Source of the DNA: Mycolicibacterium sp. CBMA 234
GTDB lineage: Bacteria > Actinomycetota > Actinomycetes > Mycobacteriales > Mycobacteriaceae
Reading direction: 5' to 3'
DNA: 64,000 nucleotides
Assembly (NCBI RefSeq): GCF_009729415.1
Contig: NZ_MPKW01000018.1
Location: forward strand, 310,001 to 374,000
Below the pieces are notes generated by a model. It was not told the origin of the DNA, made no database searches, and was given only the letters and a program-made list of their open reading frames with translations. The stretch's first letter is position 1. Each line of letters begins with the position of its first letter. Below, one piece after another: positions 1-9,626 of this stretch. The position numbers and the translations under genes were made by a program.

Positions 1-329
1 TGATCATCATGCTGAACATGGTCGGGGTGGTCACCTACGAGAAGCTCAGGGCCTGGCGCCGCGGGCTGATCTTCGGCCTGTTCGTGTTCGCGGCGTTCGT
101 CACGCCCGGCTCGGACCCGTTCTCGATGCTGGCATTGTCACTGGCACTGACTGTGCTGCTGGAGCTGTCCATCCAGGTGGCCCGGCTCCATGACCGCCGT
201 AAAGCACGGCGCGAAGCCGAGGCCGTCCCGGACGACGAGGCCGCCCCGATCGGCACGGTCGAACCCATCGATGCGCCATCTGCCGTGCCCACCCCGACGC
301 GTCTGACCATCGATGACGACGCCACCTGA
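1..329 (+). CDS. tatC: Sec-independent (Tat) translocase subunit TatC, C-terminal part
   Basis: The gene enters from the left edge in frame, so only about the last 108 residues are visible. TatC is the polytopic inner-membrane receptor that recognises twin-arginine signal peptides and assembles with TatA to export folded proteins. The visible part holds the final hydrophobic hairpin ([20 protein letters not shown], then a Leu-rich segment), in which the FVTPGSDP stretch is typical of TatC. A charged cytoplasmic tail rich in Arg, Glu, Pro and Asp follows. The stop lies 17 nt inside the start of helY, so the two genes are translationally coupled, as in Mtb (tatC-helY). Tat substrates elsewhere in the window include the beta-lactamase and the DUF1501 protein. 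Confidence 0.9.
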   Translation, partial: IIMLNMVGVVTYEKLRAWRRGLIFGLFVFAAFVTPGSDPFSMLALSLALTVLLELSIQVARLHDRRKARREAEAVPDDEAAPIGTVEPIDAPSAVPTPTRLTIDDDAT

Positions 330-3126
330 GTCGGCTTCGGCGGCCGGGACCGCTGAATCATCGGTGACGCCCATTGAGCCGGGTCCGCAGCTGCGTGACT
401 TCGCGGCGGGCCTGGAGTTCACCCTGGATGAATTTCAGACCAAGGCCTGCGTGGCGCTTGAGGACGGCCGCGGCGTCCTGGTGTGCGCCCCGACCGGTGC
501 CGGCAAGACCGTCGTCGGCGAGTTCGCCGTGCATCTGGCGCTCGCCGCCGGCCGAAAGTGTTTCTATACGACGCCCATCAAGGCGCTGAGCAACCAGAAG
601 CACAACGACCTCGTCGCCCGCTACGGGCCCGAACGCATCGGCCTGCTCACCGGGGACCAGGCCATCAACGGCGACGCCGACATCGTGGTGATGACCACCG
701 AAGTGCTGCGCAACATGCTGTACGCCGATTCGCATGCGCTGCACGGGCTTGCCTACGTCGTGATGGACGAGGTGCACTTCCTGGCCGACCGGATGCGCGG
801 CGCGGTGTGGGAGGAAGTCATCCTGCACCTGCCCGAAGAGGTCCGGCTGGTCAGCCTGTCGGCGACGGTGAGCAATGCCGAGGAGTTCGGCGGCTGGATT
901 CAGACGGTCCGCGGCGACACAACGGTCGTGGTCGACGAGCATCGTCCGGTGCCGCTGTGGCAGCACATGCTGGTGGGCAAGCGGCTCTTCGACCTGTTCG
1001 ACCTGTCGAAGGGATCGCCGACCGGCAAAGGCAAGTCGCGCGTCGACCCCGAGCTGCTGCGGCACATCGCGCACCGTCGCGAAGCAGACCGAATGATGGA
1101 CTGGCAGCCGCGTGGCCGCGGCCGGGACGGGCATCGCGGTCGGCCTGCCATGTACCGGCCGCCGAGCCGCCCCGACGTCATCGGCACGCTGGATCAGGCC
1201 GGGCTGCTGCCGGCCATCACCTTCGTGTTTTCGCGCGCCGGATGTGACGCCGCGGTCAAGCAGTGTCTGCGATCAGCGGTGCGGCTGACCAACAAGGCGG
1301 AACGCGACCGGATCGCCGAGGTCGTCGACCGGCGCTGTGCCGACCTGGCCGAGTCCGACCTCGTGGTGCTCGACTATCACGAGTGGCGCGAAGGCCTGCT
1401 GCGCGGCCTGGCGGCCCACCACGCCGGGCTGCTGCCGGTGTTCCGGCACACTGTCGAGGAGCTGTTCACCGCAGGTCTGGTCAAGGCCGTATTCGCTACG
1501 GAGACACTGGCTTTGGGTATCAACATGCCCGCTCGCACCGTGGTGCTGGAACGACTGGTCAAGTACAACGGCGAACAGCACGCTCCGCTGACGCCGGGGG
1601 AGTACACCCAGCTCACCGGCCGGGCCGGGCGCCGCGGCATCGACGTCGAGGGCCACGCCGTCGTGCTGTGGCACGCCACCGACGAGATGGCCGACCCGGC
1701 GCAGGTCGCCGGGCTCGCGTCCACCCGTACCTTCCCGCTGCGCAGCTCGTTCGCGCCGTCGTACAACATGACCATCAACCTGGTGCAGCACATGACGCCG
1801 GTGGCGGCGCACCGACTGCTGGAGCAGTCGTTTGCGCAGTACCAGGCTGACCGGTCGGTGACCGGACTGGTGCGGGGCATCAAGCGCGGGGAGCGCATGC
1901 TCGCCGAGATCGCCGCTGAGCAGGGTGAGAACTGGGAATCCGTGCTGGAGTACACCCGGCTGCGGGTGAGCATCTCTGACCGTGAACGCGCACAATCCCG
2001 GGCCGGCCGGCTGACGCGGCGCAAGGGCATCAATGATGCGTTGGCTGCGCTGAAACGCGGCGACGTGATCGCCATCGGCCTCGGGCGCCGCAGCGGACTG
2101 GCCGTGGTATTGGAGCCGGCGTTCGACGACGATGACCCCAGGCCGCTGGTGCTGACCGAACATCGTTGGGCGGGAAGGATTTCCGCCGCCGACTATGCGG
2201 GCTCGTCGCAACGACTCGGCACCATGTCGCTACCCAAACGCGTGGAACACCGGCAACCCAAGGTGCGCCGCGACCTGGCGTTGGCGCTGCTGTCGGCGGC
2301 CGAAGCGTTGGACGTTCCGTCCGTCCGGCGCAGCCGTGGTGCCGCAGAGGCGACGCCGGACATCGATCCTGAGCTCGCCGGCTTGCGCGAGCAGATGCGT
2401 CGTCACCCCGCACATCAGCTGCCCGACCGCGAAGCCCAGGTGCGTGCCGCCGAGCGGTACCTGCGCATCGAACGTGAGAACGACCAGACCCAGCAGAAGG
2501 TCGCCGCGGCCACCAACTCGCTGGCTCGCACCTTCGACCGGATCGTCGCACTGCTCAGCGAGCGCGGCTTCATCGAAGGCGTCGCCGGGGAACCCAAGGT
2601 CACCGATGACGGGCGGCTGCTGGCCCGGATCTACAGCGAGAGTGACCTTTTGGTCGCCGAGTGCCTGCGCGACGGGGCATGGGAGGGCTTGAACCCGGCT
2701 GAACTGGCTGCGGTGCTCTCGGCAGTGCTGTTCGAATCGCGTGGCGACGGCCCGACGGTGCCGCCGGGCTCCGAGCAGGTCACCGACGAGGTACGTCGTG
2801 CGCTCGCGAAGACCCGCCGGTTGTGGACCGACATCCGGGGCGACGAACGTCGGCACCGGCTGCCGTTCAGCCGGGAGCCGGACGCGGGGTTCGCCGCCGC
2901 CATCTACAGCTGGGCGTCGTACGGAGATCTGACCGCGGCGCTGCTGATGTCCGACAACGGCAATGGAAATGCCTTGCCCGCAGGCGATTTCGTGCGGTGG
3001 TGCCGCCAGGTGCTCGACCTGCTGGACCAGGTGCGGATCGCCGCGCCGTCGGCGCAGCTGCGGGCCACCGCCAAACGGGCCATCGGTGCCGTGCGGCGCG
3101 GTGTCGTCGCCATCGACACCATGTGA
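313..3126 (+). CDS. helY: Superfamily 2 DEVH-box ATP-dependent helicase HelY
   Basis: 937 residues, close to Mtb HelY, a Ski2-like SF2 helicase. Walker A is APTGAGKT at residues 59-66 and the DEVH box is at about 152-155. The SAT motif (LSATVSN) and motif VI ([12 protein letters not shown]) follow, so both RecA-like domains are complete. The remaining C-terminal half (about 450-937) corresponds to the winged-helix, arch and DSHCT-type region of Ski2/Mtr4-like enzymes. The expected role is ATP-driven unwinding of RNA or RNA/DNA duplexes in the cytoplasm; the substrate in mycobacteria is not settled. The ATG at 313 overlaps the end of tatC. It converges on the metallo-hydrolase gene with only 7 nt between the stops. 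No truncation is visible. Confidence 0.95.
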   Translation: MTTPPESASAAGTAESSVTPIEPGPQLRDFAAGLEFTLDEFQTKACVALEDGRGVLVCAPTGAGKTVVGEFAVHLALAAGRKCFYTTPIKALSNQKHNDLVARYGPERIGLLTGDQAINGDADIVVMTTEVLRNMLYADSHALHGLAYVVMDEVHFLADRMRGAVWEEVILHLPEEVRLVSLSATVSNAEEFGGWIQTVRGDTTVVVDEHRPVPLWQHMLVGKRLFDLFDLSKGSPTGKGKSRVDPELLRHIAHRREADRMMDWQPRGRGRDGHRGRPAMYRPPSRPDVIGTLDQAGLLPAITFVFSRAGCDAAVKQCLRSAVRLTNKAERDRIAEVVDRRCADLAESDLVVLDYHEWREGLLRGLAAHHAGLLPVFRHTVEELFTAGLVKAVFATETLALGINMPARTVVLERLVKYNGEQHAPLTPGEYTQLTGRAGRRGIDVEGHAVVLWHATDEMADPAQVAGLASTRTFPLRSSFAPSYNMTINLVQHMTPVAAHRLLEQSFAQYQADRSVTGLVRGIKRGERMLAEIAAEQGENWESVLEYTRLRVSISDRERAQSRAGRLTRRKGINDALAALKRGDVIAIGLGRRSGLAVVLEPAFDDDDPRPLVLTEHRWAGRISAADYAGSSQRLGTMSLPKRVEHRQPKVRRDLALALLSAAEALDVPSVRRSRGAAEATPDIDPELAGLREQMRRHPAHQLPDREAQVRAAERYLRIERENDQTQQKVAAATNSLARTFDRIVALLSERGFIEGVAGEPKVTDDGRLLARIYSESDLLVAECLRDGAWEGLNPAELAAVLSAVLFESRGDGPTVPPGSEQVTDEVRRALAKTRRLWTDIRGDERRHRLPFSREPDAGFAAAIYSWASYGDLTAALLMSDNGNGNALPAGDFVRWCRQVLDLLDQVRIAAPSAQLRATAKRAIGAVRRGVVAIDTM

Positions 3127-3133
3127 CCGACCG

Positions 3134-4012
3134 TCAGGCCAAGCCCAAATCCAGCCAGTCATCGACCATGAACCGGTCGCCGCGGGCCACGATGGTCGCG
3201 CCGCCGTGACCGGCGTAATGCGCCGGGATCACCGCGGCCCGGCGCCGCGCCGCCTCGGTGAACACCCGCTTGCGAGTGGCGGTCGCTTCGGCTGCGTTGA
3301 CGTCGAAAGCGCAGGGATCGTCGGGCCGTGGAATCTGGATGGGGCAGTGCGTCAGGTCGCCGACGAACACCGCGGGCTTGCCGGCGTCCAACCACAACAC
3401 TGATGAGCCGGGCGTGTGCCCCGCGGCGGGACGCAGCCACACCGAGTCGCTCAGTTCGTAGTCGCCCGAGAACTGCTCGGTCTGGTCAGCGACCGGAATG
3501 ATGCTGTCCGCGAACACGGTTCGCATCTCGTCGGAAGTATCCGGGTTGTCGGGTGCGAAAAACTGGTAGTCGGCCTGCGGCATCAGATAGCGGGCGTTGG
3601 GGAACGTCGGCACCCAGTCACCGTCGACCAGCTGGGTGTTCCAGCCGACGTGGTCGGTGTGCAGGTGGGTATTGATCACCACGTCGACGTCCGCCGGCTC
3701 GATGCCCGCGGCCCGCATGTGGTCGAGGAAGGGGGTGTTCAGGTGATCCAGCGGGTGCATGTGCGGGCGGCTGCGGTCGTTGCCCGCGCCGGTGTCGATG
3801 ACGATGGTCAGCCCGTCGACCTGCAAAATCCAGCTTTGAATGGCGATGCGGAACAGGTCGGTTTCGGGGTTCCAGAACCGCGGGGCAAGCAGGTCAGCCT
3901 CCGTATGCCAGGCCTCCGGCGGCGTCGACGGCCACAGCGATGTCGGGATCTGAACCTGGGTTTCCGCGACGCGGGTCAAAGTGGCGTTGCCAAGCCGGAT
4001 TCGGTCGGTCAT
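3134..4012 (-). CDS. MBL-fold metallo-hydrolase
   Basis: 292 residues. The metallo-beta-lactamase fold signature HLHTDH (preceded by VVINT) supplies the dinuclear zinc ligands. Later conserved histidines lie in AAGHTPGSS and in the C-terminal PAHYAGHGG. Together these suggest a hydrolase of the lactonase/thioesterase-like MBL group acting on a small ester or thioester; the substrate cannot be read from the sequence. I chose the ATG at 4012 over an in-frame start 75 nt upstream. MTDRIRLGN begins the fold naturally, and a TANNNT -10 hexamer (4020-4025) sits 7 nt before it, which fits a leaderless mRNA. The 186-nt gap to the divergent DUF4333 gene holds both promoters. No signal peptide is seen. 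Confidence 0.82.
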   Translation of the reverse strand: MTDRIRLGNATLTRVAETQVQIPTSLWPSTPPEAWHTEADLLAPRFWNPETDLFRIAIQSWILQVDGLTIVIDTGAGNDRSRPHMHPLDHLNTPFLDHMRAAGIEPADVDVVINTHLHTDHVGWNTQLVDGDWVPTFPNARYLMPQADYQFFAPDNPDTSDEMRTVFADSIIPVADQTEQFSGDYELSDSVWLRPAAGHTPGSSVLWLDAGKPAVFVGDLTHCPIQIPRPDDPCAFDVNAAEATATRKRVFTEAARRRAAVIPAHYAGHGGATIVARGDRFMVDDWLDLGLA

Positions 4013-4019
4013 ACCGCCG

Positions 4020-4025
4020 AGAGTA
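4020..4025 (-). promoter_or_regulatory. -10 hexamer of MBL-fold hydrolase gene (leaderless)
   Basis: Read on the minus strand the hexamer is TACTCT (TANNNT), ending 7 nt before the ATG at 4012. This places transcription start at or next to the start codon. Confidence 0.5.
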
Positions 4026-4198
4026 AGGCCGAGTTGGGGTCTGGCCGGAACAAACGCGGGGGAGAACGCCAGCCGATGGCCAGACACGCCCGCCGCGGAA
4101 GACTGTGCAGGTCATCCAACCTTGGTTGCACCGGTAGTGTGGTTGACCAGCAGCCTGGATGATGTCTGGGTGGGGAGAGCACCGAGGGAGAGACGACG

Positions 4199-4936
4199 AT
4201 GAGCGGTCCAGAGGGAACTGACCCGGCACAGCAGTGGCAAGGTCAGCAGCCCGCTTGGGGTCAGCCGGCGCCTGGCGCTGAGCAGCCGACCACCGCCGCC
4301 CCGGCGTGGGGGCAGCAGCCGGCCTACAACCCGGAGCAATACCAGCAGCAATACCCGGGGGCCCAGCCCGGTGCCGGCCAGCCTGGTGCCGGCCAGCCCG
4401 GTTATCCGCAGCAGCAGTATCCCCAGGGCTACCCGCAGCCGGGATACCAGCAGCCGGGTGCTTACGGTCAGCCGCAATACGGACAACCGCAGTACGGGCA
4501 GCCAGGGCAGTATGGCCAGCCGGGACAGTTCGGCCAGCAGTTCGGGCAGCCGGCCGCGGGGCAGGAGTTCGATCAGCAGTTCGGCGCGCAGTCGGCCAAG
4601 AACTCGAAGAAGACGCTGATGATCGTCGGCGGCGGCGTGCTGGCGTTGATCGTGGTTATCGTCGGCGTGACCGGATTCTGGTTGCCTGGATTCTTCGTCA
4701 CCACCAAGCTCGACGTGAACTCCGCGCAGTCCGGTGTGCAGAAGATCCTGACCGACGAGACCAACGGCTACGGCGCCAAGAACGTCAAGGACGTCAAGTG
4801 CAACAACGGTGCCGATCCTGAGGTCAAGTCGGGCGGGACGTTCGACTGCGACGTCAGCATCGACGGCACCAAGCGCACCGTCAAGGTCACCTTCAAGGAC
4901 GACAGCGGCACCTACGAGGTCGGCCGCCCGAAGTAA
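4199..4936 (+). CDS. DUF4333 membrane protein with Gln/Pro/Gly-rich N-terminus
   Basis: 245 residues. Residues 1-135 are low complexity, dominated by [15 protein letters not shown] and QQ/AWGQ runs. A single transmembrane helix follows (about 141-165, [20 protein letters not shown]), then a C-terminal extracytoplasmic DUF4333 domain. That domain has two cysteines about 15 residues apart (VKCNN and TFDCDV), likely a disulfide. It matches Mtb Rv2091c in layout and neighbourhood (between helY and the exonuclease). The function is unknown; DUF4333 domains are surface modules common in actinobacteria. The ATG follows a purine-rich GGGAGAGACG stretch that can act as ribosome-binding site. The gene ends just before a strong hairpin. 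Confidence 0.85.
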   Translation: MSGPEGTDPAQQWQGQQPAWGQPAPGAEQPTTAAPAWGQQPAYNPEQYQQQYPGAQPGAGQPGAGQPGYPQQQYPQGYPQPGYQQPGAYGQPQYGQPQYGQPGQYGQPGQFGQQFGQPAAGQEFDQQFGAQSAKNSKKTLMIVGGGVLALIVVIVGVTGFWLPGFFVTTKLDVNSAQSGVQKILTDETNGYGAKNVKDVKCNNGADPEVKSGGTFDCDVSIDGTKRTVKVTFKDDSGTYEVGRPK

Positions 4937-4957
4937 CGTCCTCTGCCGAACAGACGT

Positions 4958-4993
4958 AAAACTGCCCCTTTTCATTGGAAAAGGGGCAGTTTT
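4958..4993. terminator. Bidirectional intrinsic terminator hairpin
   Basis: A perfect 15-bp stem (4958-4972 with 4979-4993) encloses a 6-nt loop. The arms begin and end in A and T runs, so it works as a Rho-independent terminator in both directions. It lies between the convergent DUF4333 and exonuclease genes. Confidence 0.85.
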
Positions 4994-5109
4994 GCTGGGG
5001 GCACCTCCCTCTGGGGGACTGCTCGCGAGTGTCTGCGACGAGCGTGCCGACAGATCGCGGCAACCGCGTTTTTCGCGATCTGACGGCACACTCGCCGCAG
5101 CGACGCGGG

Positions 5110-6060
5110 TTACAGGCTGTCTAGCGCCTTCTGGAGCCGCGCGATGGAGTTGGTCACGCCGTACTTGCCGGCCAGTTCGGCCACTCGCTGCGGGTCGCGG
5201 GCGACCAGCGGCAGGGCATCGGTATCGGTCGACATGGACACCGGCGCATCGGTCGCGACGCGGACGACGGGTAGAGCGGCGGTGATGTAGTCGGCCGCAG
5301 CCAGCAGCTTCTTGCGTTGCGCGGCAGGCATTTTCGATGCCGGGTCCTGGGCGGCGGCCTCGATGGCGGTCAGTGATCCGTAGGTCTGCAGCAGAGTCGA
5401 TGCCGTCTTCTCGCCGATGCCGGCGACCCCGGGCAACCCATCGGACGCGTCGCCGCGCAGCAGCGCCAGCTCGGCGTACGCGGCGCCGGCCCGATCCAGC
5501 GGGACGCCGTAGTTCTCGGCGACCTCGGCCGGTCCGTAGAGCACCGCCTTGGCCAGGCCACGGCCGATGTAGAACACGCGGATGCCTGGTGCGTCGTCAC
5601 TGGCCAGCTGCAGCAGATCCCGGTCGCCGCTGACGACGATGGCCGGGTCCTTCCGCTCGCGGGTGGCCAGCGTGCCGAGCACGTCGTCGGCCTCGAAGCC
5701 GGGTGCGCCCGCGGTGGCGATACCGAACGCGTCGAGCAGCTCCATGATCATGTCGACCTGGGGTGTCAGGTCGTCGGGCACTTCCTCGATGTCAGGCGCG
5801 TTTCCGACGGTTTCTTCGACCACCCGGTGCGCCTTGTACGACGGAATCAGGTCGACGCGCCACTGCGGTCGCCAATCCAGGTCCAGGCACACCACCAGGC
5901 GGCCGGGGCGATGCTGCGTGACCAGGGCCGCGATGTTGTCGATGAAGCCGCGGACCGCATTGACCGGACGGCCGTCGGGCGCGGTGATCGAGGACGGCAC
6001 CCCGAAGAACGAGCGGAACCACATGCTGGCGCCGTCGAGGAGCAGGATCGGTTGGCTCAT
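5110..6060 (-). CDS. 5'-3' exonuclease (PIN/FEN family, stand-alone)
   Basis: 316 residues. The N-terminal PIN-like nuclease domain begins [14 protein letters not shown] and carries the acidic metal-binding series: [25 protein letters not shown]. The helix-three-turn-helix DNA-binding element follows ([20 protein letters not shown]), typical of the 5'-nuclease domain of DNA polymerase I. There is no polymerase domain, so this is a stand-alone flap endonuclease/exonuclease like Mtb Rv2090. Likely role: removal of RNA primers or 5' flaps in replication and repair. The upstream gap to the divergent pepE is 52 nt. The gap contains TAGGCTA, which can supply a -10 on both strands. The start is the ATG at 6060; Mtb Rv2090 is annotated somewhat longer. 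Confidence 0.9.
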   Translation of the reverse strand: MSQPILLLDGASMWFRSFFGVPSSITAPDGRPVNAVRGFIDNIAALVTQHRPGRLVVCLDLDWRPQWRVDLIPSYKAHRVVEETVGNAPDIEEVPDDLTPQVDMIMELLDAFGIATAGAPGFEADDVLGTLATRERKDPAIVVSGDRDLLQLASDDAPGIRVFYIGRGLAKAVLYGPAEVAENYGVPLDRAGAAYAELALLRGDASDGLPGVAGIGEKTASTLLQTYGSLTAIEAAAQDPASKMPAAQRKKLLAAADYITAALPVVRVATDAPVSMSTDTDALPLVARDPQRVAELAGKYGVTNSIARLQKALDSL

Positions 6061-6100
6061 GCGGCGGCCCGCCTGCCGCGGATATCGATCAGCATCGCAC

Positions 6101-6106
6101 TAGCCT
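6101..6106 (+). promoter_or_regulatory. -10 hexamer of pepE (leaderless)
   Basis: The hexamer TAGCCT (TANNNT) ends 6 nt before the pepE ATG at 6113. The overlapping complementary TAGGCT could serve the divergent exonuclease gene with a leader of about 35 nt. Confidence 0.5.
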
Positions 6107-6112
6107 ATTGCC

Positions 6113-7234
6113 ATGAGCTCAGGCCGATTCACTACCGACGTCTATGCCGCGCGTTTGCGCTCGGCCGCTGCAGCTGCGCAGGCCGCCGGTTTGGCCGGAC
6201 TGGTCATTACACCGGGTTATGACCTCCGATATCTGGTGGGCTCGCGGGCGCAGACGTTCGAGCGGCTGACGGCGCTGGTGGTGCCGGCCGACGGCTCGAC
6301 GCCGACCGTGGTTGTGCCGCGGCTGGAACTGGCGTCGCTGAAGGAGTCGGCGATCCTCGAACTTGGCCTGGCTGTTCAGGATTGGGTCGACGGCGACGAC
6401 CCCTACGCTTTGGTTGCTGCCGCGCTGCCGGGAAGCTCGGTGGCGGTCACGGACGCGATGCCGGCATTGCATCTGCTGCCGCTGGCATCGATGCTCGGCG
6501 TGGTGCCGGTGCTGGCCACCGATGTGCTGCGGCAGCTGCGAATGATCAAGGACCCCAGTGAGGTTGACGCCTTGTTGAAGGCCGGGGCGGCAATCGACCG
6601 GGTGCACGCGCGGGTGCCCGAGTTCCTGGTCCCTGGCCGCACAGAAGCTGACGTCGCGGCTGACATCGCGGAAGCGATTGTGGCCGAGGGGCATTCGGAG
6701 GTGGCATTCATCATCGTCGGCTCCGGACCGAATGGGGCGGACCCGCATCACGAGTGCTCGGATCGGGTGCTGCAGCGCGGCGACGTCGTCGTGGTGGACA
6801 TCGGTGGGCCGGTCGAACCGGGCTACAACTCGGACTGCACGCGGACCTACAGCATCGGTGAGCCCGATCCCACGGTGGCGCAACAGTATTCGGCGCTCCA
6901 ACGGGCGCAGGCGGCCGCGGTGGCAGCGGTCCGGCCCGGGATGACCGCCGAACAGATTGATGCCGCCGCCCGCGATGTGCTTGCCGCAGAAGGGCTTGCG
7001 GAGGTGTTCGTGCACCGAACCGGTCACGGCATCGGGCTGTCGGTGCATGAGGAGCCCTACATCGTGGCGGGCAATGCGCTGCCGCTAGAGCCGGGTATGG
7101 CCTTCAGCGTGGAGCCCGGTGTGTACTTCGCAGGGCAGTGGGGCGCCCGGATCGAGGACATCGTGGTGGTCACCGCGGACGGCTGCGTCTCGATGAACAA
7201 CCAGCCGCACGAGTTGGTTGTAGTGCCGGTTTAG
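6113..7234 (+). CDS. pepE: Xaa-Pro dipeptidase / M24 aminopeptidase PepE
   Basis: 373 residues, the usual size. The N-terminal creatinase-like domain (about 1-140) precedes the pita-bread M24 catalytic domain. The metal ligands are recognisable: Asp in VVDIGG, Asp in YNSDCTRTY, His in HRTGHGIGLSVHEEP, Glu in FSVEPGVY and Glu in ARIEDIVVV. These five coordinate the dinuclear metal centre. It cleaves dipeptides or peptides with proline in second position, in the cytosol. It matches Mtb pepE (Rv2089c) and follows the same neighbours (helY block). A TANNNT hexamer 6 nt before the ATG points to a leaderless transcript. Confidence 0.92.
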   Translation: MSSGRFTTDVYAARLRSAAAAAQAAGLAGLVITPGYDLRYLVGSRAQTFERLTALVVPADGSTPTVVVPRLELASLKESAILELGLAVQDWVDGDDPYALVAAALPGSSVAVTDAMPALHLLPLASMLGVVPVLATDVLRQLRMIKDPSEVDALLKAGAAIDRVHARVPEFLVPGRTEADVAADIAEAIVAEGHSEVAFIIVGSGPNGADPHHECSDRVLQRGDVVVVDIGGPVEPGYNSDCTRTYSIGEPDPTVAQQYSALQRAQAAAVAAVRPGMTAEQIDAAARDVLAAEGLAEVFVHRTGHGIGLSVHEEPYIVAGNALPLEPGMAFSVEPGVYFAGQWGARIEDIVVVTADGCVSMNNQPHELVVVPV

Positions 7235-7279
7235 CTTGACGCAGGTGTACGTGGTCGCCTCGTTGGTCTTTGTCGAGGT

Positions 7280-7675
7280 TCACTGCTCCTCGAGCAGCTT
7301 CACCAGTCGCTTGGCCGCCACCAGCCGGAAGGACGCGTCGAGCAGTTCGCGCACCTCGGCCCAGTCCACTTTCGCCGCGGTGAAATCCAGCCCCAGCCAG
7401 CCGAACGGACCCATGTACGCCGGATAGTAGAAACGGGCGTCCTGCTCCAATGCCGACCGCTCGGACTCGTCGACCTTCACCAGCAATGAATACGGATAGG
7501 CGACCATCTCGCCCGTCGACTTCGAGTTGCCGCCATACATCGCGAACATCTTGGGCGCGCAGAACACCGGCCGGCCCCAGGACACCTTCTCGAAGGTCTC
7601 GGGGAAGCTCAGCGCGGCCGCGCGAAGGTCGGCCAGCCCGGGATCGTCGTCGTCGAACATGATCGGATGCGGCAT
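7280..7675 (-). CDS. MmcQ/YjbR family protein
   Basis: 131 residues. It is a small soluble alpha/beta protein of the MmcQ/YjbR (CyaY-like fold) family. The markers are LSFPETFEKVSWGRPVF near the N-terminus, KMFAMYGG, and the C-terminal DWAEVRELLDASFRLVAAKRL helix. Members are annotated as DNA-binding from structural resemblance, but the biological role is unknown. The start at 7675 is supported by a TAGGCT -10 hexamer (7682-7687) 6 nt before it, again a leaderless arrangement. It is divergent from the ABC1 kinase gene and converges on pepE. Nothing suggests an operon partner. Confidence 0.82.
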   Translation of the reverse strand: MPHPIMFDDDDPGLADLRAAALSFPETFEKVSWGRPVFCAPKMFAMYGGNSKSTGEMVAYPYSLLVKVDESERSALEQDARFYYPAYMGPFGWLGLDFTAAKVDWAEVRELLDASFRLVAAKRLVKLLEEQ

Positions 7676-7681
7676 CGTGCC

Positions 7682-7687
7682 AGCCTA
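7682..7687 (-). promoter_or_regulatory. -10 hexamer of YjbR-family gene (leaderless)
   Basis: TAGGCT on the minus strand, in the wider context TATAGGCT, ends 6 nt before the ATG at 7675. Confidence 0.5.
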
Positions 7688-7771
7688 TAAAGCGCGACGG
7701 ACAAACTGGCTGCACAAGTTGTCTGTGGTGCGGGTGTTGTCAAGATCGGCATAGAAAGACAAGATGACGCC

Positions 7772-9127
7772 ATGGCTGAAATTCGCCGTGGCCGCACAGG
7801 ACGCGCCGCCAAGCTCGCAACCCTCCCTGCCGGTATTGCCGGCCGCGCTGTCCTGGGCGTCGGCAAGCGCATGGCCGGCAAGTCGAAGGAGGACGTCAAC
7901 GCCGAGCTGGTCGAGAAGGCCGCCGAGCAGTTGTTCCAGGTGCTGGGGGAGCTCAAGGGCGCTGCCATGAAGCTCGGCCAGGCGCTTTCGGTCATGGAGG
8001 CCGCCATCCCGCCGGCATTCGCCGAGCCCTATCGCGAAGCGCTGACCAAGCTGCAAAGTGATGCCCCGCCGCTGCCTGCGGACAAGGTGCACCGCGTGCT
8101 CGACGCGCAGTTGGGCACCAAGTGGCGGGAACGCTTCCAGTCCTTCGACGACACGCCCGTGGCCTCCGCGAGCATCGGGCAGGTGCACAGCGCGGTGTGG
8201 AGTGACGGCCGCCGGGTCGCGGTCAAGGTGCAGTACCCGGGCGCCGACCAGGCGGTGCGCGCCGATCTCAAGACGCTCCGAATGCTGACGACGTTGTTCA
8301 AGCAGGTGGTGCCAGGCGCTGACGTCAAGAGCATCATCGATGAGCTGATCGAACGCACCGAGGAAGAACTCGACTACCGCATCGAGGGCTCCCATCAGCG
8401 TGCGTTCGCGAAGGCCTTCGCCGGAGACCCGCAGTTCTACATCCCGCCGGTCATCGCATCGTCGCCGAAAGTGGTCATCACCGAATGGATGGAGGGCCGC
8501 AAACTCTCCGAGATCATCACCAGTGGTACCGCAGACGAGCGCAACCGGTGCGCGCACATGCTGCTCGAGGTCACCATCAGCGCTCCATACCGTTGTGGTC
8601 TCCTGCACGTCGACACCCATCCCGGCAATTTCATGCTGCTCGACGACGGGCGGTTCGGCGTCATGGATTTCGGTGCCTGCGCGGTCCACGAAGGCGGGCT
8701 GCCGTCAGCGACCGGCCCGATCTTGCGGCTCGCCCGGGACGAGAAGTGGGAGGACATGACGGACTTCCTGCGGGAGGAAGGCTTCATCCCGGCGGGGGCA
8801 ACCGTGTCTCACGACGAGATCAACGCCTACCTGCTGCCGTACATCGAACCGCTGCGCCACAAGAGCTTTCACTTCAGCCGTAAGTGGCTGCAGGGCATCG
8901 CTGCCACTGCGGCGGACATTCGCAGCGAGCAGTTCGCCGCGACGTTCAAGACCAGCCGTCAGCTGAACCTGCCACCCAACTACTTGATGATGTTCCGGGT
9001 GCTCGGCGGTCTGCTCGGGATCGCCGCACAGCTCGACGCGACGATCAACTACGCCGAGATCGTCGACAAGTGGGTTCCCGGATTCCACGAGGACCCCGAG
9101 TCGCCGACTACGGCCGGTACGGCGTGA
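7772..9127 (+). CDS. ABC1/UbiB (AarF/ADCK) atypical kinase
   Basis: 451 residues. The diagnostic ABC1 N-terminal motif KxGQ is present (MKLGQALS, about residue 70). It is followed by the kinase-like domain: a nucleotide-binding lysine in VAVKVQYPG, the catalytic-loop HVDTHPGN and the metal-binding DFG (VMDFGACA). In characterised relatives (UbiB, Coq8/ADCK) this fold binds ATP and supports quinone or lipid metabolism. Protein kinase activity is doubtful, because KxGQ occludes the substrate pocket. A role in isoprenoid quinone (menaquinone) handling is an inference. The closest Mtb relative I recognise is the Rv3197-type protein. The 3' end overlaps the convergent methyltransferase gene by 20 nt. 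Confidence 0.87.
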   Translation: MAEIRRGRTGRAAKLATLPAGIAGRAVLGVGKRMAGKSKEDVNAELVEKAAEQLFQVLGELKGAAMKLGQALSVMEAAIPPAFAEPYREALTKLQSDAPPLPADKVHRVLDAQLGTKWRERFQSFDDTPVASASIGQVHSAVWSDGRRVAVKVQYPGADQAVRADLKTLRMLTTLFKQVVPGADVKSIIDELIERTEEELDYRIEGSHQRAFAKAFAGDPQFYIPPVIASSPKVVITEWMEGRKLSEIITSGTADERNRCAHMLLEVTISAPYRCGLLHVDTHPGNFMLLDDGRFGVMDFGACAVHEGGLPSATGPILRLARDEKWEDMTDFLREEGFIPAGATVSHDEINAYLLPYIEPLRHKSFHFSRKWLQGIAATAADIRSEQFAATFKTSRQLNLPPNYLMMFRVLGGLLGIAAQLDATINYAEIVDKWVPGFHEDPESPTTAGTA

Positions 9128-9626
9128 GGCGCGGAATCCAGGCGTGCACCGATTCGCGGTAGCGGGCGTAGTCATCGCCGAACTGGCTCATCAAGGTGGG
9201 CTGCTCGTATACGTACACGAATGTGGCCGTAACCAGCACGAAGAATGCTGCGTACCAAAGCAATATCACTTGACCGAGTAGTAATGATTGTCCGACGATC
9301 ATCGACGCGACGGCGATGTACATCGGATTGCGGACGTAGCGATGTGGTCCGGTGACGACCAGATGTTGGGTTGGTGCGCTTGGGGCCGGCGTGCCGAGTC
9401 CGTCAGCGGCGAACTTGTATATGGCGGTGAGAAGTACGGGAAGCCCGAGGGCGATGAGGCCGAGGCCGGCGACCCAGACGCCGGACAACTCCGACAGATC
9501 ACCTGCGCGCTGCCATCCGTCGGTCATGAGGTACGGAATCAGACCCGCCATGGTGCCGGGGACGACGATGGTGAAAACCAGACTGCGCATGATGCTTTGG
9601 CGTCGACTGGCTGCCGGCGCGTTCAC
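9108..9626 (-). CDS. Isoprenylcysteine carboxyl methyltransferase-like membrane methyltransferase
   Basis: 172 residues with about four hydrophobic segments. The conserved ICMT/PEMT signature near the C-terminal half is clear: GPHRYVRNPMYIA, then the terminal YEQPTLMSQFGDDYARYR, which supplies SAM-binding residues. Bacterial members methylate small lipophilic acceptors in the membrane; the acceptor here is unknown. It is the last gene of a three-gene minus-strand cassette, with its start overlapping the end of the PF10118 gene by 4 nt. That cassette is headed by a TetR repressor, so expression is probably TetR-controlled. The gene's end overlaps the ABC1 kinase gene end by 20 nt. Confidence 0.82.
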   Translation of the reverse strand: MNAPAASRRQSIMRSLVFTIVVPGTMAGLIPYLMTDGWQRAGDLSELSGVWVAGLGLIALGLPVLLTAIYKFAADGLGTPAPSAPTQHLVVTGPHRYVRNPMYIAVASMIVGQSLLLGQVILLWYAAFFVLVTATFVYVYEQPTLMSQFGDDYARYRESVHAWIPRLTPYRP